DNA from: DASUTW01 sp035513995
Lineage (GTDB): Bacteria > Actinomycetota > UBA4738 > CALAEC01
Direction of reading: 5' to 3'
NCBI GenBank assembly: GCA_035513995.1
Contig: DATKBL010000166.1
Span: 1-23,211, forward strand
DNA length: 23,211 nucleotides
Under the pieces are notes generated by a model. It saw nothing but the letters and a program-made list of their open reading frames with translations. It was not told where the DNA came from and made no database searches. Shown piece after piece: positions 14,963-21,422 of the stretch (the stretch's first letter is position 1; each line of letters starts with the position of its first letter). A program made the position numbers and the translations under genes.

Positions 14963-15343
14963 TCAGCGGACACCGCGCGCGGCCTCGAGGACCTCCCCGT
15001 CCGCGGGCATGCCGGCCCAGCTTCCGAGCACGTCGCCGGAGCGTCTGGCCACCACGATCGTGGGCACGGTCCGGATGCCGTAGCGGCGCGCCAGCTCCGG
15101 CCGATCGCCCACGTCGACCTGGACGAGCTGCACGCCGCTCTGGCGCGAGGCCTCCTCGAGGCGGGGGATCGCGGCCTTGCACGGCGCGCAGAGCCGGGTC
15201 GAGAACTGGACGATCACGGGGCCCCGGACGCCGAGGTCCCGGAGGTCGAGGCCTCGGAGGCGCCGGGATGGGCGGCGCCACAGCAGGTACAGACCGGCGA
15301 CCATCAGGAAGAGGAGCGCGGCGAAGGAGATCCGGAGCAGCAT
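14963..15343 (-). CDS. Membrane-anchored thioredoxin-like protein
   Basis: The 126-residue protein has one N-terminal membrane helix (about 4-22, RISFAALLFLMVAGLYLLW), then a thioredoxin fold. It has VIVQFSTRLCAPCKAAIP with the active site Cys52-Ala-Pro-Cys55, VDVGDRPELARRYGIRTVPT with the cis-Pro, and a GxxP-like end. With the N-terminus anchored, the domain probably faces outward, though topology is not certain. The ATG is one base after the DUF4395 stop, and DUF4395-thioredoxin pairs are a recurring actinobacterial arrangement. A role in disulfide or sulfur transfer with the partner membrane protein is inferred. Confidence 0.86.
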   Translation of the reverse strand: MLLRISFAALLFLMVAGLYLLWRRPSRRLRGLDLRDLGVRGPVIVQFSTRLCAPCKAAIPRLEEASRQSGVQLVQVDVGDRPELARRYGIRTVPTIVVARRSGDVLGSWAGMPADGEVLEAARGVR

Positions 15344-15344
15344 C

Positions 15345-15785
15345 TCATCCCCCCGTCTGCCGGATCGATCGGCGATCCGCGGTCCGCGCCCGCCGGCCGA
15401 GCATGTAGAGCTCGCACCCCACGCATAGCCCGGTCACGGCGGCCAGCAGCGCAAGGGACGAGACCACGAGGGCCAGGACCCACGCGGCGATCGTGAGCCC
15501 GGCGAGGGCCAGCATCGAGGCGACCGCTGTGACGACGAACCCCACGGTGTTGGCGAACCGAGGCGGGGCGGCCTCCTCGAGCTCGGACGGGGGTCCCAGC
15601 CGGACCAGGCGCGCGAACCAGCGATAGAGGTGAGCGTACGGGTTGAGGCGCGGCCCCCCGAGCGACGCGGCGCACAGCGCCACGGCGATCGCCGCGATCG
15701 CCTGGGGGGCCGAGGTGAGGTAGCCGATCAGGAGCACCAAGCCGGTGATGGCCTGGCCGAAGCGCGGCTGCCTGGAGTCGATCAT
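15345..15785 (-). CDS. DUF4395 integral membrane protein
   Basis: The 146-residue protein has two hydrophobic regions, each long enough for two helices (about 9-44 and 77-120), and ends the second with the family's GLCVGCELY motif (Cys121 and Cys124). That CxxC at the membrane edge, next to a thioredoxin gene one base downstream, suggests the two exchange electrons or sulfur, but no reaction is known. The ATG at 15785 is preceded by a leadered promoter on the minus strand. It is divergent from the Rrf2 regulator with 115 bases between, containing an inverted repeat. Confidence 0.85.
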   Translation of the reverse strand: MIDSRQPRFGQAITGLVLLIGYLTSAPQAIAAIAVALCAASLGGPRLNPYAHLYRWFARLVRLGPPSELEEAAPPRFANTVGFVVTAVASMLALAGLTIAAWVLALVVSSLALLAAVTGLCVGCELYMLGRRARTADRRSIRQTGG

Positions 15786-15810
15786 GGTCCCGAATCCGAC
15801 CTTTTCAATA

Positions 15811-15825
15811 GGGTTCCGGGAATCC
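15811..15825. promoter_or_regulatory. Candidate operator, inverted repeat GGGTTCC-G-GGAATCC
   Basis: GGGTTCCGGGAATCC is a 15-bp near-perfect palindrome (six of seven base pairs in each arm) around G15818. It overlaps the -10 box of the DUF4395-thioredoxin promoter and lies upstream of the divergent Rrf2 gene. That is a typical place for the regulator's own site. Binding by this Rrf2 protein is inference. Confidence 0.45.
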
Positions 15826-15850
15826 TACCCCTGGGATATGATTCGGGCAA
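15822..15850 (-). promoter_or_regulatory. Promoter TTGCCC, 17 bp, TAGGAT for DUF4395-thioredoxin
   Basis: On the minus strand TTGCCC (15850-15845) and TAGGAT (15827-15822) are 17 bp apart. Transcription would begin near 15815, inside the inverted repeat at 15811-15825, leaving a leader of about 30 bases. A repressor bound to that repeat would block this promoter. Confidence 0.5.
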
Positions 15851-15857
15851 CGGCCCG

Positions 15858-15886
15858 TTGACGCCTCCGCGCGACGGACCTAGGCT
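15858..15886 (+). promoter_or_regulatory. Promoter TTGACG, 17 bp, TAGGCT for the Rrf2 gene
   Basis: TTGACG at 15858-15863 and TAGGCT at 15881-15886 are 17 bp apart. Transcription would start near 15893, leaving a very short leader that cuts into the GGGAGGGG ribosome site at 15889-15896. An alternative upstream -10, TATGAT at 15837-15842, has a weak -35 TTCCGG within the inverted repeat and would include the whole ribosome site. Confidence 0.45.
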
Positions 15887-15900
15887 CCGGGAGGGGCGAG

Positions 15901-16374
15901 ATGCTCAAGATCTCTCAGAAGACCGAGTACGCGATCCGGGCGGTGGTGGAGCTGGCGCTCCGGGCCGGCCAGGGACCGGTGCCCGCTCGTGAGATCGCGG
16001 ACGCCCAGGGCATCCCCCTCCGCTTCCTCGAGCAGCAGCTGTCCGCGCTCGGCAAGAGCGGTCTCGTGGAGTCGTTCCGTGGCGCGGGCGGCGGCGCGCT
16101 GCTGGCGAAGGAGCCCTCGGAGATCCGCGTGGCCGACGTCGTGGACGCGATCGAAGGGCCCTTCTTCCCCATGCACTGCCTCGACCCTTCGGATCACACC
16201 TGCTTCCAGGACTCGCGGTGCGGGATCCAGGGGCTCTGGGGAGAGGTGCAGTCGGCCGTCCGCCTCGTGTTCGAGCGGATGACCGTCGCCGATCTCGCCC
16301 TCCAGCACCGGCACATCGCGCCCGAGAGCGCGATGTGGTCGCCGGAGGACCTGCTCAAGCCGAGCAGGAGCTAG
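15901..16374 (+). CDS. Rrf2/IscR-family iron-sulfur transcription regulator
   Basis: The 157-residue protein starts with a winged helix-turn-helix (MLKISQKTEYAIRAVVELAL; recognition segment IPLRFLEQQLSALGKSGLVES; wing FRGAGGGALLA). It then carries the Fe-S loop with three cysteines, Cys93, Cys101 and Cys107, in CX7CX5C spacing, as in IscR, NsrR and RsrR. It probably binds an Fe-S cluster and senses redox state, nitric oxide or cluster supply. No iscS, sufB or nitrosative gene is adjacent; instead the divergent operon encodes DUF4395 and thioredoxin, hinting at thiol redox control. The ribosome site GGGAGGGG precedes ATG 15901. The C-terminal HIAPESAMWSPEDLLKP is longer than in IscR. Confidence 0.92.
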   Translation: MLKISQKTEYAIRAVVELALRAGQGPVPAREIADAQGIPLRFLEQQLSALGKSGLVESFRGAGGGALLAKEPSEIRVADVVDAIEGPFFPMHCLDPSDHTCFQDSRCGIQGLWGEVQSAVRLVFERMTVADLALQHRHIAPESAMWSPEDLLKPSRS

Positions 16375-16379
16375 GCGTC

Positions 16380-16535
16380 CTAGAGGTCGGCCTTGCCCAG
16401 GATGCGCATCACGGTCGTGCCGCAGACCGGGCACTTGCCTTTGGCGGCCTTCCGGCCGTTCTTGAGGGTGACCACCTCGCCCTCGAACTCGCGCTTCGCC
16501 TTGCACTTGACGCAGTAGGCCTCGTAGGTCGCCAC
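16380..16535 (-). CDS. Small zinc-ribbon protein, 51 residues (DUF5679 type)
   Basis: A 51-residue protein begins at GTG 16535, with the strong ribosome site GGAAGGAGG upstream. It reads MATYEAYCVKCKAKREFEGE and later GKCPVCGTTVMRILGKADL. Two CxxC pairs (Cys8/Cys11 and Cys35/Cys38) form a classic four-Cys zinc ribbon. This matches the short DUF5679 family common in Actinomycetota, of unknown role; a link to RNA or protein binding would be speculation. Its stop lies 5 bases beyond the stop of the convergent Rrf2 gene. Confidence 0.88.
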   Translation of the reverse strand: MATYEAYCVKCKAKREFEGEVVTLKNGRKAAKGKCPVCGTTVMRILGKADL

Positions 16536-16561
16536 CGGCGCCCTCCTTCCGAACAGTCTTC

Positions 16562-16582
16562 AGGGCCGCTCCATGCGGCCCT
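16562..16582. terminator. Hairpin between the zinc-ribbon gene and the groEL promoter
   Basis: AGGGCCGC (16562-16569) and GCGGCCCT (16575-16582) form a perfect 8-bp stem around a 5-base loop, with a further TTC/GAA pairing across a bulge. There is no T-run. On the plus strand it could stop read-through from the Rrf2 gene into groEL; on the minus strand it would sit in the leader of the zinc-ribbon gene. Confidence 0.35.
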
Positions 16583-16647
16583 TCTGAAATCGTGGCCCCT
16601 CTGAGCACGGGTTGCAAGCACCCGCCCCCGAGAGGGCGGATCCGTGC

Positions 16648-16676
16648 TTGTGTCTCCGCGGGCCCACGCGTATACA
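16648..16676 (+). promoter_or_regulatory. groEL promoter (TTGTGT, 17 bp, TATACA)
   Basis: TTGTGT at 16648-16653 and TATACA at 16671-16676 are 17 bp apart. The CIRCE operator begins 7 bases after the -10 box, so HrcA bound there would cover the start of transcription. Confidence 0.65.
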
Positions 16677-16683
16677 ATCCCGG

Positions 16684-16710
16684 TTAGCACTCTAGGACAG
16701 AGAGTGCTAG
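16684..16710 (+). promoter_or_regulatory. CIRCE operator (HrcA binding site)
   Basis: TTAGCACTC, 9 bases, GAGTGCTAG: a 27-bp element that matches the CIRCE consensus in 17 of 18 arm positions (final A is G). CIRCE is the site for the heat-shock repressor HrcA. It predicts an hrcA gene elsewhere in the genome and heat induction of this groEL. Confidence 0.95.
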
Positions 16711-16744
16711 CGTTCGGGAAGAAGACCGACTCAGGAGGCAACCG

Positions 16745-18367
16745 ATGGCCGCGAAGATCATCTCGTTCGACGAGCACGCACGACGCGCCCTGGAGCGCGG
16801 CATGGACCAGCTCGCGAACGCCGTGAGGATCACGCTGGGCCCGAAGGGCCGCAACGTGGTGCTCGAGAAGAAGTGGGGCGCCCCCACGATCACGAACGAC
16901 GGCGTCTCCATCGCCAAGGAGATCGAGCTTGAGGACCCCGAGGAGAGCGTGGGGGCCGAGCTGGTAAAGGAGGTCGCCAAGAAGACCAACGACGTGGCCG
17001 GCGACGGCACCACGACCGCCACCGTGCTCGCGCACGCCATGGTCAAGGAGGGCCTCCGCAACGTGGCGGCCGGCGCCAACCCCATGTCGCTGAAGCGCGG
17101 CATCGAGGCGGGGGTCGAGCGCGCGGTCGAGTCGATCAAGAACCAGGCCCGCGAGATCGAGGCCAAGGAGGAGATCGCTCACGTGGCGGCGATCTCGGCC
17201 GGCGACCCCGAGATCGGCGAGATCATCGCCGAGGCCATGGACAAGGTCGGCAAGGACGGCGTCGTCACCGTCGAGGAGAGCCAGACCTTCGGGATGGAGC
17301 TCGACCTCGTCGAGGGGATGCGCTTCGACAAGGGGTACGTCTCCGCGTACTTCGTCACCGACCCCGAGCGGATGGAGGTGGTCCTGGAGGACCCCTACGT
17401 CCTGCTCGCGAACCAGAAGATCTCGGCCGTGAAGGACATGCTCCCGATCCTCGAGAAGGTCATGCAGTCGGGGAAGCCGCTGGTGATCATCGCCGAGGAC
17501 GTGGAGGGTGAGGCCCTGGCCACGCTCGTGGTGAACAAGATCCGAGGCACCTTCAAGTCCGTGGCGGTGAAGGCCCCCGGGTTCGGCGACCGGCGCAAGG
17601 CGATGCTGCAGGACATCGCGATCCTCACCGGCGGTCAGGTGATCTCCGAGGAGGTCGGGCTGAAGCTCGAGAACGCGCAGCTCGACGTGCTCGGGCAGGC
17701 GCGGAAGGTCGTCGTCACCAAGGACGAGACGACGATCGTCGAGGGCGCGGGATCCGAGGAAGAGATTAAGGGCCGGATCAACCAGATCAAGAACGAGATC
17801 GAGGCGACCGACTCCGACTATGACCGCGAGAAGCTTCAAGAGCGGCTGGCCAAGCTCTCCGGCGGGGTCGCCGTGATCAAGGTCGGGGCGGCCACCGAGG
17901 TCGAGCTGAAGGAGAAGAAGCACCGGATCGAGGACGCGGTCTCCGCCACGAAGGCGGCCGTCGAGGAGGGCGTCGTGCCCGGCGGCGGGGTGGCGCTCCT
18001 CCTGGCGCAGGACGCGCTCGACAAGGTCGATCTCGAGGGCGACGAGGCGACGGGCGCGAGGCTGGTCCGCCGCTCGCTCGAGGAGCCTCTGAAGCAGATC
18101 GCCGAGAACGCGGGCCTCGAGGGCGGCGTCGTGGTCGAGAAGGTCCGGGCGCTCGACGCCGGGCACGGCCTGAACGCGGCCACCGACGAGTACGAGGACA
18201 TGATGAAGGCGGGGGTCATCGACCCCGCGAAGGTCACGCGCTCTGCGCTCCAGAACGCGGCCTCGATCGCGGCGCTCTTCCTCACCACCGAGGCGCTGGT
18301 GGCGGAGAAGCCCGAGAAGCAGCCCCCGATGCCGGCGATGCCGGACGCGGGCGGCATGGACTTCTAG
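16745..18367 (+). CDS. groEL: Chaperonin GroEL (60 kDa)
   Basis: GroEL forms the double-ring chaperonin that folds proteins in the cytoplasm with ATP and a GroES cap. The 540-residue protein has VRITLGPKGRNVVLEKKWG, TNDGVSIAKEI (catalytic Asp52), the ATP loop GDGTTTATVLA (86-96), and the late signature VVPGGGVALL, and it ends MPDAGGMDF. ATG 16745 has the ribosome site AGGAGG 6 bases upstream. No groES lies upstream: this is a lone gene, as with GroEL2 of mycobacteria, so a groES or groESL operon is expected elsewhere. The C-terminus has one GGM unit rather than a long GGM repeat. It is controlled by CIRCE and followed by a strong hairpin terminator. Confidence 0.98.
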   Translation: MAAKIISFDEHARRALERGMDQLANAVRITLGPKGRNVVLEKKWGAPTITNDGVSIAKEIELEDPEESVGAELVKEVAKKTNDVAGDGTTTATVLAHAMVKEGLRNVAAGANPMSLKRGIEAGVERAVESIKNQAREIEAKEEIAHVAAISAGDPEIGEIIAEAMDKVGKDGVVTVEESQTFGMELDLVEGMRFDKGYVSAYFVTDPERMEVVLEDPYVLLANQKISAVKDMLPILEKVMQSGKPLVIIAEDVEGEALATLVVNKIRGTFKSVAVKAPGFGDRRKAMLQDIAILTGGQVISEEVGLKLENAQLDVLGQARKVVVTKDETTIVEGAGSEEEIKGRINQIKNEIEATDSDYDREKLQERLAKLSGGVAVIKVGAATEVELKEKKHRIEDAVSATKAAVEEGVVPGGGVALLLAQDALDKVDLEGDEATGARLVRRSLEEPLKQIAENAGLEGGVVVEKVRALDAGHGLNAATDEYEDMMKAGVIDPAKVTRSALQNAASIAALFLTTEALVAEKPEKQPPMPAMPDAGGMDF

Positions 18368-18383
18368 AGCAGCGACTTCGTCA

Positions 18384-18416
18384 CGGAAGGCCCCCGCCTC
18401 GCGCGGGGGCCTTCCG
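18384..18416 (+). terminator. Strong hairpin terminator after groEL
   Basis: A 14-bp perfect stem (18384-18397 with 18403-18416, containing GGAAGGCCCCCGC) encloses a 5-base loop CTCGC, 16 bases after the groEL stop. There is no T-tract, as is common for terminators of GC-rich actinobacteria. It should separate groEL from the NIL-receiver pair. Confidence 0.85.
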
Positions 18417-18466
18417 CTCGGTCCCTCCGAGGTGTGCGCGTCACACGCATGGGAGAGAATCCGGGG

Positions 18467-18697
18467 GTGAGACGGCGCTTCCACCTGACGTTCCCCGAGC
18501 GTCTGGCCGGCGAGCCGGTACTCTTCATGGTGGGCAAGGAGACCGGCGTCGTGCCCAACATCCGCCGCGCCAGCGTGGAGGAGCCGGACGCCTGGATGAT
18601 CGTCGAGCTCGAGGGCGACGAGGAGGCGATCGCCGACGCCGTCGGGTGGCTGACCGACCGGGGGGTCGTGGTGCGGCGTGTGGACGAGGACGAGTGA
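18467..18697 (+). CDS. Small stand-alone NIL-domain protein
   Basis: A protein of about 76 residues consisting almost wholly of a NIL domain: RRRFHLTFPERLAGEPVLF, a middle VVPNIRRASVEEPDAWMIVELEG, and EEAIADAVGWLTDRGVVVRRV. NIL domains are ligand-binding ferredoxin-like folds best known at the end of methionine importer ATPases (MetN) and in some ferredoxins. A free-standing copy may be a sensor or partner subunit; the ligand is unknown. Starts are possible at GTG 18434, ATG 18449 and GTG 18467. The last fits domain length and has GGGAGAG 9-10 bases upstream. Its stop overlaps the receiver gene by one base (TGATG). Confidence 0.78.
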   Translation: MRRRFHLTFPERLAGEPVLFMVGKETGVVPNIRRASVEEPDAWMIVELEGDEEAIADAVGWLTDRGVVVRRVDEDE

Positions 18698-19065
18698 TGG
18701 CGAAGAAGCGGATCCTGCTGATCGATCACCGCCCCGAGCACATGCGCCAGCCGGTCCTGCGGCTCCAGCTCGAGGGCTACGAGGTCGAGGAGGCCCCCGA
18801 CGGGGAAGCCGGCATCGCGAAGCTCCGCGAGGGGGGGTTCGACCTCCTGCTCCTCGACGCCGAGCTGCCCGGGAGCGATGGCTGGGAGACCCTCCGGAAG
18901 ATCCGCGAGGACGAGGCGCTCGCCGACCTCAAGATCATCATCTTCATGGCCGGGAAGGGCGAGACGGGGAAGCTGTCGCTCGTGCCGGTGGACGCCGAGC
19001 TGCGTCGGCCGTTCCCGATCGGGGAGCTGCTCGAGAAGGTCCACAAGGTCCTGGACGACATCTGA
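18697..19065 (+). CDS. Degenerate single-domain receiver protein
   Basis: A 122-residue CheY-like fold without an output domain. The phospho-acceptor Asp54 (LLLLDAELPGSDGW) is present, but other catalytic positions are changed. The acidic pair reads Asp10-His11, the Thr/Ser position reads Met84 (IIIFMAGKG), and the invariant Lys is Arg104 (ELRRPFP). Such changes usually mean phosphorylation chemistry is weak or lost and the domain serves in protein binding. It is translationally coupled to the upstream NIL gene, suggesting that the two work together. An upstream in-frame start at 18646 lies inside the NIL gene and is rejected. It ends 3 bases from the convergent galT stop. Confidence 0.85.
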   Translation: MAKKRILLIDHRPEHMRQPVLRLQLEGYEVEEAPDGEAGIAKLREGGFDLLLLDAELPGSDGWETLRKIREDEALADLKIIIFMAGKGETGKLSLVPVDAELRRPFPIGELLEKVHKVLDDI

Positions 19066-19068
19066 GGC

Positions 19069-20067
19069 TCAGGGCCGGACGGCGATCGCATCCCGGAGCG
19101 TCGCGGCCGCCTGTTCCGGCGCCATCGGGTTGATGCTCATCCCCGACCCGAGCTCGAAGCCCGCGGGGGTGGTGGTGCGCGGGAAGAGCTGGAGGTGCCA
19201 CAGGAAGAAGGGCTTGCCCTCCTCGTGGGCCGGCGCGGACTGCACGATCAGGTTGTAGTCGGGGTCGTCGGCGCCCGTCCGGAGGGCGCGCAGCACCCCG
19301 CCCAGCGCCCGGGCCAGGCCCTCCAGCTCCTCGTCGGGGACCTCGCCGAACGAGGCTCGGTGATGACGAGGCAGGATCCACGTCTCGTAGGGGTTCCGCG
19401 AGGCGAAGGGGGCCAGGGCGACGAACCGCTCGTCTTCGAGGACGATGCGCTCGCCGACCGCGAGCTCTGCCTGCCGGAGGTCGTCGTAGACGCAGCGGCC
19501 GTGGTCGTCGTAGTAGCGGGTGGCCACCGAGAAGCGGCGCAGCGAGTCGGGGGCGAAGACCGGCGTCGCCAGGATCTGCGAGTGGGGATGGGGGAGCGAG
19601 GTGCCGGCGCGGGGGCCGAAGTTCCGGAACACGATGACCGACTTTACCCATGGGAGATCGCGGAGCGCCGCGTACCGGTCCCGCCAGAGCCCCAGCGCCG
19701 CCGCCAGACGCTCGGTCTCCATGTCGTCGAGCCGCTCGTCGTGCCGGGGAGACTCCACGATGACCTCGTGCTCCCCGACGCCCGGCATCTCCCGGAAGAG
19801 CGCGCTCCCCGAGCGCTCGGTGCTGCCGTTCCCCTCGAGCGCGGGGTAGAGGTTGGGGAAGGCTCGCTGGTCCCAGGAGCCGCCCAGCTCGATGCGGGCG
19901 ACCTCGGGCGGCGTGCGGTCCTCGCTGCCCGGGCAGAAGGGGCAGTCGGGGTCGAGGGCGGGCTCCTCGGGGCGCTGATGGCTGCCTTGCGCCCTGGGCC
20001 TCGCCGCTCGTTGGGGCGCGACGATCACCCACTCCGCGGTCGTCGGATCCTGTCTCAGCGTCGACAC
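19069..20067 (-). CDS. galT: Galactose-1-phosphate uridylyltransferase (GalT)
   Basis: GalT exchanges UMP between UDP-glucose and galactose 1-phosphate through a uridylyl-histidine. The 332-residue protein shows the zinc ligands of the E. coli enzyme, Cys42 and Cys45 in DPDCPFCPG, His109 in ESPRHDERL and His160. The active-site triad TSLPHPHSQI has the nucleophile His162. The N-terminus reads STLRQDPTTAEWVIVAPQRAARP, as in the family. A GTG start at 20067 is chosen because the frame upstream to 20190 gives Arg/Pro-rich noise. No galK or galE is adjacent, so the role could be in UDP-sugar salvage. The gene is divergent from the CnoX gene. Confidence 0.92.
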   Translation of the reverse strand: MSTLRQDPTTAEWVIVAPQRAARPRAQGSHQRPEEPALDPDCPFCPGSEDRTPPEVARIELGGSWDQRAFPNLYPALEGNGSTERSGSALFREMPGVGEHEVIVESPRHDERLDDMETERLAAALGLWRDRYAALRDLPWVKSVIVFRNFGPRAGTSLPHPHSQILATPVFAPDSLRRFSVATRYYDDHGRCVYDDLRQAELAVGERIVLEDERFVALAPFASRNPYETWILPRHHRASFGEVPDEELEGLARALGGVLRALRTGADDPDYNLIVQSAPAHEEGKPFFLWHLQLFPRTTTPAGFELGSGMSINPMAPEQAAATLRDAIAVRP

Positions 20068-20076
20068 GTTGCGCCT

Positions 20077-20082
20077 ACCGTA
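20077..20082 (-). promoter_or_regulatory. Possible -10 box TACGGT of galT
   Basis: On the minus strand TACGGT lies 9 bases before GTG 20067. GGTAGG overlaps it and could instead be a ribosome site, so this example of the leaderless layout is weaker than the others. Confidence 0.35.
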
Positions 20083-20129
20083 CCAGCCTGCATGTCGGCC
20101 TCCCGTAGATGGTATCGGGAGCGAGCCGC

Positions 20130-20135
20130 TACGCT
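20130..20135 (+). promoter_or_regulatory. -10 box TACGCT of the thioredoxin-TPR gene (leaderless type)
   Basis: TACGCT is followed by 6 bases and then GTG 20142. No ribosome site lies between. Divergent from galT across a 74-base gap. Confidence 0.5.
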
Positions 20136-20141
20136 TGACGG

Positions 20142-20963
20142 GTGATCGACGTCTCCGAGGAGGACTTCGCGGAGCGCGTGCTGGAGGCATCGCGCGAGAT
20201 CCCCGTGGTCGTGGACTTCTGGGCCGGTTGGTGCCGGCCGTGCCTCGTGCTCGGCCCGATCCTCGAGGGGCTGGCCGAGGAGCACGAGGGGCGCTTCGTG
20301 CTCGCCAAGGTGGACGTGGACCAGAACCAGGGCCTCGCCGACCGGTACGGGATCCAGGGGATCCCCGCGGTCAAGGCGTTCAAGGACGGTGAGGTGATCA
20401 GCGAGTTCGTCGGGGCGCAGCCCGAGGACATGGTCCGCCTGTGGCTGCGCGAGGTGCTCCCCTCCGAGGCCGAGCCGATCGTCGCGGACGCGCGCGGCCT
20501 CGAGGATGGAGGCGATCTCGAGCGCGCCGAGGCCGGCTACCACCGCGCCCTCGAGATCGACCCCGATCACGAGGAGGCTACGGTGGGCCTGGCCCGCGCG
20601 CTCCTGGCCCGCGGCGAGGCCGAGGAGGCGAGACGGGTGGCCTCGCGACTCCCGGCCAACCCCGAGGCGAGGGCGATCGCCGCGCGCGCGGCCCTCGCCG
20701 ACCGGCTGCCGGAGGACGGCGAGCTCGACGGATTGCGGGCCCGCGCGGAGACCGACCCCGAGGCCGCCCTGATCGTGGCCGCGGCCGAGGCCGACCGCGG
20801 CGACGTGGCCGACGCCCTGGAGCGCCTGCTCCGGGTGATCGAGTCGGGCGGCGAGGTCCGGGACCGGGCCCGGGACCTCATGGTCACGATCTTCGAGAGC
20901 CTGGGCGACGAGCATCCCCTCGTCAGTGAGTACCGGCCCAGGCTGGCCAGCGCGCTGTACTGA
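20142..20963 (+). CDS. Thioredoxin-TPR fusion protein (CnoX/YbbN family)
   Basis: The 273-residue protein has a thioredoxin domain (about 1-105: VVVDFWAGWCRPCLVLGPIL with Cys31-Arg-Pro-Cys34, then KVDVDQNQGLADRYGIQGIPA with the cis-Pro). It is followed by tetratricopeptide-like helices from about 115 to 270. This is the layout of CnoX/YbbN, a chaperone-like thioredoxin that protects proteins during oxidative stress and passes them to GroEL. Here both cysteines are kept, so redox activity is likely, though the usual Gly of CGPC is Arg. That changes redox potential in other thioredoxins. A groEL gene is 2 kb away. The start is GTG 20142, 6 bases after a -10 box. Confidence 0.9.
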   Translation: MIDVSEEDFAERVLEASREIPVVVDFWAGWCRPCLVLGPILEGLAEEHEGRFVLAKVDVDQNQGLADRYGIQGIPAVKAFKDGEVISEFVGAQPEDMVRLWLREVLPSEAEPIVADARGLEDGGDLERAEAGYHRALEIDPDHEEATVGLARALLARGEAEEARRVASRLPANPEARAIAARAALADRLPEDGELDGLRARAETDPEAALIVAAAEADRGDVADALERLLRVIESGGEVRDRARDLMVTIFESLGDEHPLVSEYRPRLASALY

Positions 20964-21001
20964 TGGCCGAGGTCGCCTTCGAGGCCCGCCTCGGGTAGGG
21001 G

Positions 21002-21406
21002 ATGGAGACCACGCGTTTCACGGTGGACACGAGCGGCCGGCTCGTCACGGACCTCACGGAGGCCGTCGTCCGGTTCGCGCGAGAGCGAGGCGGCGACGGG
21101 CTGCTCAACGTCTTCCTCCCCCACGCCACGTGCGGGGTGGCCCTCATGGAGACCGGCTCGGGATCCGAGGGCGACCTGGAGGCGGCGCTCGACGCGCTCC
21201 TCCCGCCCGACGACCGGTACCGTCATCGCCACGGCTCGACCGGGCACGGCCGGGACCACCTCCTCCCGCTCTTCATCGCGCCATCGCTCACGCTCCCCGT
21301 CGAGGGAGGCGAGGTCGTGCTGGGAACGTGGCAGTCGGTCGTGCTCGTGGACACGAACCGCGAGAACGACCGGCGGCACGTGGTCCTGTCGCTCCTCCGC
21401 GGCTGA
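21002..21406 (+). CDS. YjbQ family protein (UPF0047, secondary thiamine-phosphate synthase)
   Basis: The 134-residue protein has family motifs LPHATCGVALMET near 40 and GHGRDHLLPLFIAPSLTLPV, followed by GTWQSVVLVDTNRENDRR. E. coli YjbQ has a minor thiamine-phosphate synthase activity, but the main role of the family is not known. ATG 21002 lacks a good ribosome site (GTAGGGG abuts it). An 11-codon frame that begins in the upstream stop (TGATG) ends four bases before it, so translation may be re-initiated. It is in the same direction as the CnoX gene and 38 bases downstream. Confidence 0.88.
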   Translation: METTRFTVDTSGRLVTDLTEAVVRFARERGGDGLLNVFLPHATCGVALMETGSGSEGDLEAALDALLPPDDRYRHRHGSTGHGRDHLLPLFIAPSLTLPVEGGEVVLGTWQSVVLVDTNRENDRRHVVLSLLRG

Positions 21407-21422
21407 GCGCCCGGCGAGGCGC

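Noticed and set aside
14940..15281. In-frame N-terminal extension of GpgS
   Set aside because: It overlaps the thioredoxin gene, reads as Arg/Pro/Gly noise, and the family N-terminus starts at GTG 14939, which has its own -10 box.
18432..18446. Short inverted repeat GTGTG-N5-CACAC before the NIL gene
   Set aside because: Only 5 bp per arm; such repeats are expected by chance and nothing else supports an operator.
16409..18484. A 691-codon minus-strand open frame opposite groEL
   Set aside because: It is the mirror of groEL, rich in Leu/Asp/His/Val from codon complement, with no recognisable domain. Long antisense frames opposite groEL are a known effect of high GC.
20077..20120. Imperfect inverted repeats in the galT/thioredoxin-TPR gap (CCGTACCA with TGGTATCGG; TCCCG with CGGGA)
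   Set aside because: Arms are short or need a bulge, so the case for an operator is too weak to list as a feature.
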